Origin: Mesostigma viride
Lineage: Eukaryota > Streptophyta > Mesostigmatophyceae > Mesostigmatales > Mesostigmataceae
DNA length: 64,000 bases
NCBI GenBank assembly: GCA_009746045.1
Contig: RPFO01000165.1
Location: 2,893,021-2,957,020 of the forward strand
Direction of reading: 5' to 3'
Part shown: positions 52,457 to 61,391 of the stretch, piece after piece
How positions within the stretch are numbered: the stretch's first letter is position 1
How the letters are laid out: every line of letters starts with the position of its first letter
Position numbers and translations under genes: made by a program
Notes under the pieces: model-generated
Told to the model about the DNA's origin: nothing
Databases searched by the model: none
What the model saw: the letters and a program-made list of their open reading frames with translations, nothing else

Positions 52457-55400
52457 TTAGGTGGAGGGCAATTTCAAAATAGCCCGCCAGGCCCGAGGGG
52501 GGCAGGCGGCCATGGCCCGAAGAATAACCTCAGGCAGCTGCACCTCCAAACTGCGGTGCAAGCCCACATAATGGGCAACCGTGGAGCTGCTAAGCCAGCG
52601 CCCCCGGCCCTGGATGTCCCCCATGCTGCGACCCGCGAGGAAATCGTGAGTGGCACCTCCATGCCGCAGCCCGTGAATGGTGAAAATCTGGGCGACCCCC
52701 AAGGCCTGACTCGCAGCCTGCCAAATGCGCCGGAATTGCGGGTAGGTGAAAGGGAACACGGCCTCCCAAGCGTGCTTACCCGCGATGCAGTGACGGAGGA
52801 TGGTTTCAGACATCACATCTTCTACCACCACTGACTGAGTCTTGCCCTTAGAGGTCTTGGTAGACCTCAGCAGTAGGGCGCCCCGTTGAGCCGGCCCAAG
52901 CCGAACGTCAGGCTGGAGGCGCACATGGCCAACACGGAGGTTCAGCGCCTCCGAGATTCGCAGGTAATGGCGGAACACGATGACAACCAGCAGGCCCGCA
53001 AGGCGCTGACCTTGCATGACCATCGTGCTGGCAAGTGCAAACGCCGCCTCCCATGGAATGGGAGGAGGGGCACGGGGGGGCACAAGTGTTTTCCACCCAG
53101 CGAGGACGCCACGGGCCAAGTCCCACCGCTTCACCATACCGGGATAATAAAGTTGCAACCCCATCAAGGCATTGACACACACTTGGCGGCTGTACCCCCG
53201 AAAATGAGCCCAGGCGACATACGCACAAAATGTCTCCTCAAGGGTGTCAGCTCGTGACGATGACCCGTCCGCCCGCCCACCAGCCTCCCACCAAGTCAAG
53301 AGGGAATCAAGACCACGACGGTAGGCCAGCAAAGTAGCCGGCTTTACTTTCCCCTCTAGCAATGGAAGGTAGCTAACAGGTGCAGGGGGCCCCGGGTTAG
53401 GATGGATGCCTTCCGCGGTCAGGTCGCGCACCCAGCCTGCCAAGAAAGTCGCCATGGATTGGCCGCGAGAAACGCCATCGGCTGGTTGAAGTGCACTCGG
53501 CGTCCACACCCACTGGGAACGACTCCCCGTGGCGAGGGTCAGCGCGCACAAGCGGCGGCACTGCTTGTTGAGCTTGTGGGATGAGGACCGCCCCTTAGCC
53601 AAGCAGCCCAACGCCGCGGTGGAGTCCACCAACCTCACCACCCGCTTGCCTCGGTTTGCCAAGCTGCGCGCACTCCTCTCCACGCCCTTCACTGCAGCCC
53701 GCACCTCCTTCTCGTTGATGTGCATCCCCGGATCCCGCCAACGACTCCGGACCCCAACCCGCCATTGCTGGCTAGTGATTGCTTGTTGCGCCCGCGCGCT
53801 CAGTGGCCTAGGGCCAGCGTAGGCCACCTCACTTGGTATGAGCAAAGTCGGGTACCCCCGCACCTCTCGTGCCCTCGCCAGCTCCGTCACATCGCCCGGC
53901 TCCATGGTTGCGTACACGACACCTTGCCCGTAGGTGGACGCGTCAGATGCAACCACCTCACGGGCCAAAGGTGCGCTTCGGTCAACCCTTAGCATGGGAG
54001 CCAAGGCCAGGGCACACTCTAACTCCTCCCGCACCCCGGCCCACAGCACCCAGGATCGCTGCCCCCACCCTTGCAGGCTGATGAATTTGAAACATTGCTG
54101 CCAAATGGACAAGCAGCTGCGGCTTAACATCTGCAGCCACAACCACCGCCCCAAGACGGCAGCCAGCCCCTCGGCCGTAGCTCGGCCTCGAGTGAGTATA
54201 GCCTGCGTGTGGGCGATCACAAGGTTGAGCTGCTTGACCGTTGGTTCCAGCACGCCGTTCCGTCGGTGCACCACCCCTAGGGCTTCTAGCTCGTCCCCTT
54301 CCAGGCTCGCCATCTTAGTCTTCTCCTTAGACGGCACAAGGTTGTTAGGGAGGTAGCCTTCCTCAATAGCGCGCGTGATGAGCTGGTTCACCGCCTCGCA
54401 GGTCCGCCCGTTGCTGGCCACCAAGTCATCAATAGTGATGGACAGCATGGGGGCAGGGGGGTTTTCCAGGTCAATCTGAAGCTCCCCGGCGCGCTCCTCC
54501 TTGTACTCGATGGCCAAGCGCAGTGGCTGGCCACACTCGTCGCGCACCAAGGTGAGCTCACCTGCGCTTGAGAGGTAGTTGACCTGGCGCCTCGGATCCA
54601 GGGCACCGGTCATGTAGAGCACCATCTCATGGATGGCCTCCCCCAGCGCCACCGCATGGGAATGTCCCATGGCCAGCACCTTGAGCACGGGCCACACCTT
54701 CCGCCTGGGCCCTGCCAGACCTACGCTAGTCGACCACACACTAGGAAGCCCTTGGTAGTCCCACCACCACTCGGGCACCTCGATGGAATAGTAGTATGAC
54801 ACGAGGTCGCTCTTGGCGCAGTAGCACCAGCCTTTGATGTAGACCTCCACGAGGATGCCCAGGTGGGGTAGCAGGATCTTGGGGGGGTCCACCCACAGCA
54901 GGTTGCCCAGCTTCCTGTTGACGATGAACCGAAGCTCACCCACCCCCTTGGCCACTCCAAAGCAGCCATCCACCCACTTGGGCCGCCTCTCCCGGAACGC
55001 CACCATGCCCACGCCCGCTGCCCGGCTCATGAGCTTGCCCCATTCAGCCATGGAGCATCCCCGGCTGGGCTTGGGCACATTCCAATACTTTGCGCTCGCC
55101 ACGACCGCTGGCTTGATGCAGTTCTCTTCGCTGGCATATATCTCCCGCCAGCTCGGCCGCATAGCCAACAGGTCGAGCAGCCGTGCCTTCCCCGCCACCT
55201 CCGCCTTTGGTAGACTCACCGCGTCCGCGCGCAGTTGTTCATACTTATTCTGCTTCCCATATATTGCATCAGCACCTTCTTGCTCCTGGCCTGTCGCAAC
55301 GCCCCCTACGCGGCGACTGTGCCAGGTGCAGTGCCTCTTGACCCTCGCAAGGGCCTCCTCCCTCCCCTTAGAGCACGCCCCTCTAGGGTTAGGAGGAGGG

Positions 55401-55711
55401 TCTTGCCCCCCTCCCCACAGCCAATTAAGCCAACGCACTACCTTGCATTGCAGTGTGTACTCGCGGTGGCGGCGCGTGGCACGCTGTCGCCGGCGTGCCG
55501 ATCTCACCCTGCCCCACGCGGTGTACGCTGGCCTAAGTGGGTATGGCAGCGGGAAAAGGGAGCGGTCCCGCTGGGATTCTATTTCCCTACTTGTTGAGCC
55601 TTGCTGAGCTTGTCCAAGAGGATGGCAGTTTGGAGAGCTGCCTTGACAGCCGGGGTGGCTGACAGTGCAGCCTCCTCCCCCAATGGCAGGAGGTGGCTGG
55701 CCACCTTCCAC
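52457..55711 (-). CDS. D2 ORF2: reverse transcriptase, RNase H, 2A-like motif, tyrosine recombinase
   Basis: A single 1084-codon frame. The first ~50 residues overlap ORF1 and are probably not translated as such; conserved sequence begins near residue 55 (PAYTAWGRVRSARRRQRATR). Reverse transcriptase: GVGELRFIVNRKLGN (~258), CAKSDLVSYYYSIEVPE (~300) and SITIDDLVAS (~425). RNase H: VVASDASTYGQG (~610), HINEKEVRAAV (~690), RLVDSTAALG (~718) and PADGVSRG. GIHPNPGP (~795; 53387-53410) has 2A-like form. Tyrosine recombinase: RISEALNLR, HGLRHGGATHDF, RGRW and HYVGLH supply the Arg, His-Arg and Tyr residues. It copies RNA into DNA and integrates circles. No methyltransferase. Intact, unlike D1. Confidence 0.9.
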   Translation of the reverse strand: MEGGQPPPAIGGGGCTVSHPGCQGSSPNCHPLGQAQQGSTSREIESQRDRSLFPLPYPLRPAYTAWGRVRSARRRQRATRRHREYTLQCKVVRWLNWLWGGGQDPPPNPRGACSKGREEALARVKRHCTWHSRRVGGVATGQEQEGADAIYGKQNKYEQLRADAVSLPKAEVAGKARLLDLLAMRPSWREIYASEENCIKPAVVASAKYWNVPKPSRGCSMAEWGKLMSRAAGVGMVAFRERRPKWVDGCFGVAKGVGELRFIVNRKLGNLLWVDPPKILLPHLGILVEVYIKGWCYCAKSDLVSYYYSIEVPEWWWDYQGLPSVWSTSVGLAGPRRKVWPVLKVLAMGHSHAVALGEAIHEMVLYMTGALDPRRQVNYLSSAGELTLVRDECGQPLRLAIEYKEERAGELQIDLENPPAPMLSITIDDLVASNGRTCEAVNQLITRAIEEGYLPNNLVPSKEKTKMASLEGDELEALGVVHRRNGVLEPTVKQLNLVIAHTQAILTRGRATAEGLAAVLGRWLWLQMLSRSCLSIWQQCFKFISLQGWGQRSWVLWAGVREELECALALAPMLRVDRSAPLAREVVASDASTYGQGVVYATMEPGDVTELARAREVRGYPTLLIPSEVAYAGPRPLSARAQQAITSQQWRVGVRSRWRDPGMHINEKEVRAAVKGVERSARSLANRGKRVVRLVDSTAALGCLAKGRSSSHKLNKQCRRLCALTLATGSRSQWVWTPSALQPADGVSRGQSMATFLAGWVRDLTAEGIHPNPGPPAPVSYLPLLEGKVKPATLLAYRRGLDSLLTWWEAGGRADGSSSRADTLEETFCAYVAWAHFRGYSRQVCVNALMGLQLYYPGMVKRWDLARGVLAGWKTLVPPRAPPPIPWEAAFALASTMVMQGQRLAGLLVVIVFRHYLRISEALNLRVGHVRLQPDVRLGPAQRGALLLRSTKTSKGKTQSVVVEDVMSETILRHCIAGKHAWEAVFPFTYPQFRRIWQAASQALGVAQIFTIHGLRHGGATHDFLAGRSMGDIQGRGRWLSSSTVAHYVGLHRSLEVQLPEVILRAMAACPPRAWRAILKLPST

Positions 55712-56633
55712 CCCCCCCTCCTTGCCCTTCCACCTGCAGCAAGGCCGCCACCACCCTCATTAGGTACTCCATGCCCACAAGCTCCCCGGCTGCTGAGCCC
55801 AGCTCCTTGAGAAGGGTGTCCATGGCCAATGCAATGTTCATGACAATTTTCCTGTTCTCCATGTTCCGCCAATTTCCAGGCTTTACCGTCATGACCCACG
55901 ACCGGATTCCCATCCCATTGTCGCTGGCGTCCTCCAACACCCCCGGCAGCACCCGCTCCGAAACCCGATATTTCACGCTCTTGGCTCGGCTTGGCAGCGC
56001 CACCCCTTTCGAGGCCTTGAAGTGGCTTCCCGCCCCCTCCATTCCTCCCAGCGCTGCCTTCAAACCTTGCATGAATTTCTCGGCTGCGACCTCCCCCTCC
56101 TCGTCCTCCTCGTCGTCCTGATTTTCGGTTTCCGGAGGTGCCCCAACGAATGTCGCCAACCTCGCCCTCATTTCCTTTCCGACAGCCCCCCCACCTGCCG
56201 AAACCTTGGCCGCGCCTTTCGGCTTGGCCATTTTTCGCTGCGCAGGTGTCGTTGGTGGCAGCGCCTGATCCTCCTCCTCGTCCGCCGCGAGATCTGCCAC
56301 GGCCAGCAGTTTTGCCACCAACGTTCCGTTTGGGTCACGTGCGTCCAACACGTCGCCAACATCAACGTGATCGGCCAGCAACTGCACGACAGACTTCAGC
56401 TGGCTCGAGCTCCACGAGCTGGCGTCCGTCACCCAGTCCTCGGCACCGAAGACCTGCTCGACTGCCCCCACCGCCTCTGCGGGGCTGATGCACTTGGCGA
56501 GCAGAGTGGCGAGCTGCTTCTTTTTGGCGCTGAAGGCGACTGGCGCGTGACTGGCGGCAGCAGCCCGCGGTGTGGGCGTCCCGTCCTCCCCGCGCGCTGC
56601 CTGCCCTCCTGTAGCTTTGCGCCCCTTCGGCAT
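55587..56633 (-). CDS. D2 ORF1, gag-like protein
   Basis: 348 codons from MPKGRKATGGQAARGEDG. Basic N-terminus, central acidic run (NQDDEEDEEGEVAAEKFM) and a conserved C-terminal half aligned with D1 ORF1 (VKYRVSERVLPGVLEDASDN, ENRKIVMNIALAMDTLLKEL, ELVGMEYLMRVVAALLQVEG). Ends in ...SWTSSARLNK, overlapping ORF2 by 125 bases in the +1 frame. Gag role is by position. No zinc knuckle. Intact. Confidence 0.7.
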   Translation of the reverse strand: MPKGRKATGGQAARGEDGTPTPRAAAASHAPVAFSAKKKQLATLLAKCISPAEAVGAVEQVFGAEDWVTDASSWSSSQLKSVVQLLADHVDVGDVLDARDPNGTLVAKLLAVADLAADEEEDQALPPTTPAQRKMAKPKGAAKVSAGGGAVGKEMRARLATFVGAPPETENQDDEEDEEGEVAAEKFMQGLKAALGGMEGAGSHFKASKGVALPSRAKSVKYRVSERVLPGVLEDASDNGMGIRSWVMTVKPGNWRNMENRKIVMNIALAMDTLLKELGSAAGELVGMEYLMRVVAALLQVEGQGGGGGRWPATSCHWGRRLHCQPPRLSRQLSKLPSSWTSSARLNK

Positions 56634-56720
56634 TGCTGCTCAGGGCCAAAAATGGCTCCGACAGTACAGGTTCGTCAAACCAGAGGTTCGTTTCCCCTGG
56701 CTTGCTGTCGCCGCCCTCGT

Positions 56721-57155
56721 GAAAAGAAAAGAGGCCGACCTTAGCTAGGTGGGTTTGTTTTTGTCCTTTTTTGCGTGTCATGCGGCCTTGGCCCGGACGG
56801 CATTTTTTCGCCACGCAAATGTTGCGTCTGAACAAATGACGCCATGTGGCGTTCTAATTGCCGGCAGCTTACGTAAGGCTGCCGGGGCTATTAGGTCACA
56901 TATTGCGTGAGAGAAAGAATCTAGATCTAGTTAATCACTACGCCATGAGCCAAGAAACCTAGACAGTGGCAGGTTTATATCTCAACGTAGCTCCTGCCAC
57001 CTGGCCAAGAAAAAACTGGCCAAAGCTTTGGCCACGACTGATCCGGATCAGGCCGCACCGGCCTCAAAAGGTTTGTCACGTGAACCCAATAACCTAGCTA
57101 TAGCGGCTACCCTTCCATCTCACTATAAAGAAACTATGTTCAGAGAACCACGATT
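56721..57155 (-). repeat. A1 repeat of D2 (5' end of the element)
   Basis: Begins in element sense with AATCGTGGTTCTCTGAACATAG, as in D1 (TCGGGGTTCTCTGAACATAG). Confidence 0.9.
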
Positions 57156-57341
57156 TTCTGACGCCGCTCATTTCAGTTCGGTTGATTCTTCGCGCCGGTC
57201 AGCCAAGGAGTGACATACTTCACGTCGGGGTGTATCTTTAGTTGCGATACCACGCGTTTGCCGTTTCGCAACTTTTCGTCCAAATCGGTCCTCGCAAGAA
57301 TCGCAACAAAAGTGTTTTTTGGTCCTCCTGGAAAGTTGCGT

Positions 57342-57379
57342 AGTTGCGATTCTTGTTGCGATACTGCGGGTGACCCCTG
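57342..57379 (-). repeat. Right terminal inverted repeat of the TIR element
   Basis: 38 bp perfect inverted copy of 48368-48405, followed by TA. Confidence 0.95.
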
Positions 57380-57381
57380 TA

Positions 57382-57822
57382 AGGAAGCCAGATCCTGCCT
57401 GCAAACTTATCCAGTCCCATGGCAGCAATGCCACCTCCGCTGTGCAGGGCCAAGGTGATGTCCCCGGGTACCCAGCCCGTGATGGGGCAAGGCCTAACAA
57501 GCGTAAGCGCTTCAGGCGCCAGAGGCAGGGGGCTCAGGGTGGCAAGGGTGCAGGTTCCCAAGGAGGGGTTGGGAACCAGCAAGCTGGTGGTCAGCAGGGT
57601 AAGGGTGGCCAAGGGCAAGGCAAGGGCCAAGCTCAAGGCAACCAGGGCAAGCAGGGTGGGCAGTCTCAGGGAGGCCAGGGGAAGCCTGGCAAGGGTGGGG
57701 CTGGGTCTGGGAAGAAGGGTGGAGCATGCTTTGTATGTGGCAAGGAAGGTCACTGGCGACGTGAGTGCCCTGACAGGAAGGCCAAACCTGCTGGGGCAGG
57801 GGGCCAGTCTGGGCAGCAGTGA
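57382..57822 (+). pseudogene. C3 gag, C-terminal part with zinc knuckle
   Basis: Continues gag after the TIR element: RKPDPACKLIQSHGSN, then a basic patch (NKRKRFRRQRQ), a long Gly/Gln/Lys-rich tract (GGQQGKGGQGQGKGQAQG...) and one CCHC zinc knuckle CFVCGKEGHWRREC (~57730-57770), ending QSGQQ with the stop at 57820-57822. The zinc knuckle binds element RNA. Its rejoining to 48365 across the insertion is in frame. Confidence 0.75.
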
Positions 57823-57870
57823 CTAGCTTCATCATCCCCTGTAAATAGTCAATCACCCCTAGGGGAAGGT

Positions 57871-58781
57871 GTGCTGGATGTACGTAAGGACGGGGGTGTG
57901 CCCCTTGTGCAGCACCAAGGGTGTAAGGATGTTGTTCTTCCACTGGATTGCAATAACAATGCTGCAGCTGAATTCCCTATGCCTCATGCAGGTGGTGGGT
58001 CTCCAGCAGGTGCTGGCCTGGAGGGCCAAGGGACCTTGCTGGAAGGGCCTGGAGCGGTCCAGGGTGCAGGGCCTGGCTTGGGGCGTCAGGATGGCCTGCA
58101 GGGAAGCCCTGGAACCTCAGGAGTGGATCATGTGTCCCCACACACGGTTCAGACGTCTCGCCAGGTCAGTACTGAGAGAGTGCTGAGCTATGCTGAGGCT
58201 GGCCACAGGTTGCATCACATGTCTGGGCATTCTGGGCAGGCAGCAATGTTTGCTTGGAAGCTAGGTAGGGAGCCTTTGTGGGAGGCTTGCCAGGCTGCTG
58301 CTGAGAGCTGTGGTTGCCAGGAGAATGCTGTTCACCCACCTCAGTCCCATGCTAGGGAGCCTGCTAGGGAGCGTGGCGACATCCAGATGGATATCCAGCA
58401 TATCAGGGGCTTGTATATATTGGTGGGAGTGGACAGGTTCAGTAGATACAGGCTGATAGACGTTCTGCCTGGTATGCAGGAGCACCACTTGTTGTTGGGT
58501 ATGAAGGCCCTGATCCCAGGCTTTGGGGTGTGCAAGAGTGTGCAGGCAGACTTGCAGTTTGACTGCATTTTTGCTCAAGCATCAGGACCAGCTGCCTTGT
58601 AAGCTGGTAGTAGTCCCCAGAGAGAGTCATGGGCAGCAAGGGGCTGTAGAGAGATCCATACGTGAGGTGAAGACAGTGGTGCTAGCAGCAGAGTCAGTGC
58701 CACTTGTGGCATCTGCCTTAGAGAGGGCAGCCTGGTGTAAGGGGATAGAAGAGCAGCTGAACCACAGGGTTAACTATTACT
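57871..58781 (+). pseudogene. C3 integrase
   Basis: After a Gly-rich linker the zinc-binding part shows HRLHHMSGHSGQAAM and CQAAAESCGCQ. The core shows DIQMDIQHI, VGVDRFSRYRLIDVLPGM and VQADLQFD. A frameshift near 58570 leads to VPRESHGQQGAVERSIREVK with the third acidic residue (GAVERS). The segment SHGQQGAVERS parallels QDHERQGLVERT of C2. The frame then runs as LNHRVNYYFDG toward 58825. Integrase of Copia type, inactivated by the frameshift. Confidence 0.7.
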
Positions 58782-59738
58782 TTGATGGGGTGGCTGTCTC
58801 TCCCCTGCATGGCCCTGCAGTATAGCTTATTGCCTGAAAACGTGGTGCAGGCCAGTCTTAGGAAGGCAGACAGGCTGTTTGCCCAGCTGAGACGTAAGGA
58901 CAAGAACTGGAATGTGCTGAGGCCTCAGGTGGGGCTGAAGGTCAGGATGTGGAAGGAACCATCTATTCCAGGCAAGCGGGGGAAGTGGCAGGATGGGGTT
59001 GTCACTCGTGTGGAAGAAGCTAACAGATCTTGCCTGGTGGCTTTGGAAAAGGATCCAAGGCACGTGTACAGGTTGTCCTGGGCTCATGTCAAGGAAAGAA
59101 GGCCACATGCAATCTGGCCTGCAGACGGGCCAGGCCCTCCCAGCTGGGTTGAGGAGCCAGGCCAGAGCCGGGCAGCAGCAGCTAACAATCCTCTGGTGGC
59201 GGATGATGGTCTGTCCCTGCTGGAAGATTACGAGCAGGAAGAGGCTGCTGAAGCAACTGTCACAAGGCCAGAGGGGACGGGGCAGCCACCTAAGGCCCGG
59301 GGGCCTCTCATGGCGGACGTCATCCGAGCACTCATGCGCAGCAAACATGATCCCAAGGTATCCAAGCTCACGGGGTGGGGGTCGTGCTGGGCAGCTACAA
59401 TGGAGGTAGATACCAACTCACAGGTGTCTGTCATCAGGGAAGAGGATGCTGTAGGCTTACAGATGTCCCATCCCAGTTGCCTTGCTGTGTCTGATTTCTC
59501 AGGAAAGGTGTCCATGAAGATCCTTGGGGAAGTGAGTGTGCCTATCTTAGGGGTGCCCACCACGTTCTGTGTGGTAGAGGGCTATCAGGGGCCTGCCATT
59601 CTGGGTCAGAACTTCTTGTGCATGCCAGGGGTTACTTTGACCTCTGATGAGTTGGCACTAGAAGGCAGGGGCAGCCTCCCCCTTGAAAGATATCACTATT
59701 CCCAGGGTCTTGCAGTGGCGGTGAAGGTCAGCAGCTGA
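58782..59738 (+). pseudogene. C3 integrase C-terminus and retropepsin-like domain
   Basis: The first half (QVGLKVRMWKEPSIPGKRGK, WQDGVVTRVEEANRSCLVAL, VYRLSWAHVKERRP) matches the SH3/chromo-like integrase tail of C2. The second half has ATMEVDTNSQVSVIREEDAV, SDFSGKVSMKILGEVSVPIL, FCVVEGYQGPAILGQNFLCM. This aligns with the C2 domain (AVDTQAQVSII, SDFSGKTKMQVKGQVNIQIL, FQVVEGYSGNALLGEPFV). D-T-x-(A/S) replaces the usual D-(T/S)-G, but the later ILG(Q/E).F segment is kept. Retropepsin cleaves gag-pol; activity without the glycine is doubtful. It lies after integrase, not before. Confidence 0.65.
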
Positions 59739-59775
59739 GGGTCCTCAAGGTCAGGAGCCCATAGCTGAGGACCTG

Positions 59776-60792
59776 TTGATAATCCCAACCACCTTTGATC
59801 CACGGCAGTTAGGGGTAAACAGGTACCAGATAGCTGCTCACAGTCCTATTCCCTGGCGCCAGCTAGTCGAGATGATGCAAAGCCCCAAGATGGCTAAGGC
59901 ATGGACTCTTGGCTTTGTTGCTTCTGGGCATGAGTGGATAGTTTCCAACTGTGCAGAACCTGTGGATGAGCTGCCAGAAGTTCACCAGCTGCTCAGATTG
60001 ATGTTTGTCCTCAAGCTCAAGGAGGTAGATGGTGTCCAGGTGCCACATGTCAGACCAGTTGTAACCGAGTATCATGGCACTGGCCAGTTGTTAGATGAGG
60101 AGCTCTATACTCCAGGGATGCTGCATGACACGTGGAGGATTCTGCTGTGTATATTTCTGTCTTTTCTGGTTAAGGGTGTGCCCTATAGCTCTGTGCTGAT
60201 TGATTTCAAGAGGGCTTTTCTCAAGGGTGACCAAGATCAGGCTAGGCAGACTTGGAGAGATATCCCTCCTTTCTTTGTGACTGTACCTGCTGTATGGAGA
60301 GCAGAGATAAAGGCCAGGTACCTGAGAATTCTGAAAGGGTTGGAAGGTCTCAGGTCCAGTCCCATTATCTGGAGAAAGAGCCTAGAGAAATTCTTGAAGA
60401 ATACTTGTGGGTTTTCTGTGTCTCCAGTGGATCCCTGTTTGTTCCAAGGGTCCCACAATGGCCTTCCTGTCTTTGCCTCACTGCATGGTGATGACCTGCA
60501 TCTCATAGGTCCACCAGACTGGGTTGAGGCTGTTTTGGCTAAGATCCAGAAGCGGTTTGAGCTGGGTAAGATACAGCACATGGTGGAGAATGAGCCTATG
60601 GTCTTCTGTGGCATGCAGGCTACGTTGTTCCAAGCCAAGGGCTCGTGGTTCATCAGGATGGAGGGTGGTAAGGACTATCCACAGCAGATTGTAGATGCAT
60701 TGCAGGAGCCCATCACGCAGGCTAGGTGTGCTACCATCAGGGGCATGCTGGCATGGCTTGCAAGTATATGTGCCCCTGACTTGCTGGTTTGA
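59776..60792 (+). pseudogene. C3 reverse transcriptase
   Basis: 338 codons. Visible motifs: VVTEYHGTGQLLDEELYTPG (compare CVTEFRGSTELTEAELYTPG in C2), SVLIDFKRAFLKGDQDQARQ with the first catalytic Asp, SPVDPCLFQ, and SLHGDDLHLIG with the catalytic Asp pair in an HGDD context where Copia normally has YVDD. Next come ENEPMVFCGMQATLF and ARCATIRGMLAWLASICAPD. The frame is lost at about 60790 (one-base shift) and continues as RNase H in another frame. Confidence 0.8.
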
Positions 60793-61391
60793 GTCGACTT
60801 ACTGATTCCCAGCTGGTTGAGGTGGGTGCTGAGAGTGTGGTGCAGGCTGTCATGATGTCTCCCCCTCTCATACTGGGTCCTGTGGATTTGTACAAGCCCC
60901 TTGACATGGTTCTCTATGTGGACAGTTCTATGGATAATAGGAAGGTCACAGAGGTCAGGGGCAGGGCAGCAGCATTAGTTACCCTGGAGCAAGATCACAC
61001 CTCACTTGTTACCTGGTACAGTCGGTTGCAGAACAGGGTTACACCCAGCAGTGATATTGCTGAGTGCAGGGCAATCTGTGAAGGGCTGCATACTGCTCTT
61101 TACTTGAGGGAGCTCTTCTACCAGCTATGTCAAGTGGCTTCCTGTAGGTTGCAGCTGCACACACTGGTGAGGACTGATAGCATGGGCATGGTGCAATTTG
61201 TGCACAGGCAGCTGGCCAGGAGCAGGGACCTTGACTACTTGTTGCTCAAGGAGATGTCCTACCTAGCTCACATTGAACATGTGCCTGGTGTGGACAACCC
61301 TGCAGATGCCCTCACCAAGCTGGAGGAGAAGGCGGAGAGGCAGTACCCTCTGCTCCGTGGGCTCATGGACCCCTTACACGGGCGGCCATAG
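60789..61391 (+). pseudogene. C3 RNase H
   Basis: Continues after the frameshift. Copia-type RNase H acidic residues appear in DMVLYVDSSMDNRKVTEVRG, SDIAECRAICEGLHTALYL and VRTDSMGMVQFVHRQ, and the end is HVPGVDNPADALTKLEEK, followed by RQYPLLRGLMDPLHGRP and stop. RNase H removes the RNA template during cDNA synthesis. The end is homologous to the C2 terminus, where ...ADALTK is followed directly by the nested LTR. Confidence 0.8.

Larger units (their letters stand above)
51654..57155 (-). mobile_element. PAT/Kangaroo-like tyrosine-recombinase retrotransposon D2, nested in the TIR element
   Basis: In minus orientation the order is A1 (57155-56721), ORF1 (56633-55587), ORF2 (55711-52457), B1 (52384-52248), A2 (52249-51816), B2 (51790-51654), i.e. 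split direct repeats. A1 and A2 differ only by a 1-base indel and one substitution by eye; B1 and B2 are 137 bp each. There is no target duplication. Both ORFs are fully open, so D2 is the most intact element in the window and could be autonomous. Confidence 0.9.
48368..57379. mobile_element. 9-kb element with 38-bp perfect terminal inverted repeats, TA target duplication
   Basis: The left terminus 48368-48405 (CAGGGGTCACCCGCAG...) is exactly the reverse complement of 57342-57379. The flanks are TA (48366-48367) and TA (57380-57381). Subterminal TCGCAAC motifs recur inside both ends (for example ATCGCAAC at 48386, 48518 and 48682, and GTTGCGAT near 57240 and 57343). Excluding D2 (51654-57155) about 3.5 kb of its own sequence remains, with no transposase frame, so it is non-autonomous. 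TA duplication with CAG... ends fits Tc1/mariner/pogo-like mobility, but that superfamily assignment is inference. Confidence 0.85.

Noticed and set aside
54855-55607. 250-codon plus-strand ORF opposite D2 ORF2
   Set aside because: Shadow of the reverse transcriptase frame, with no domain of its own.
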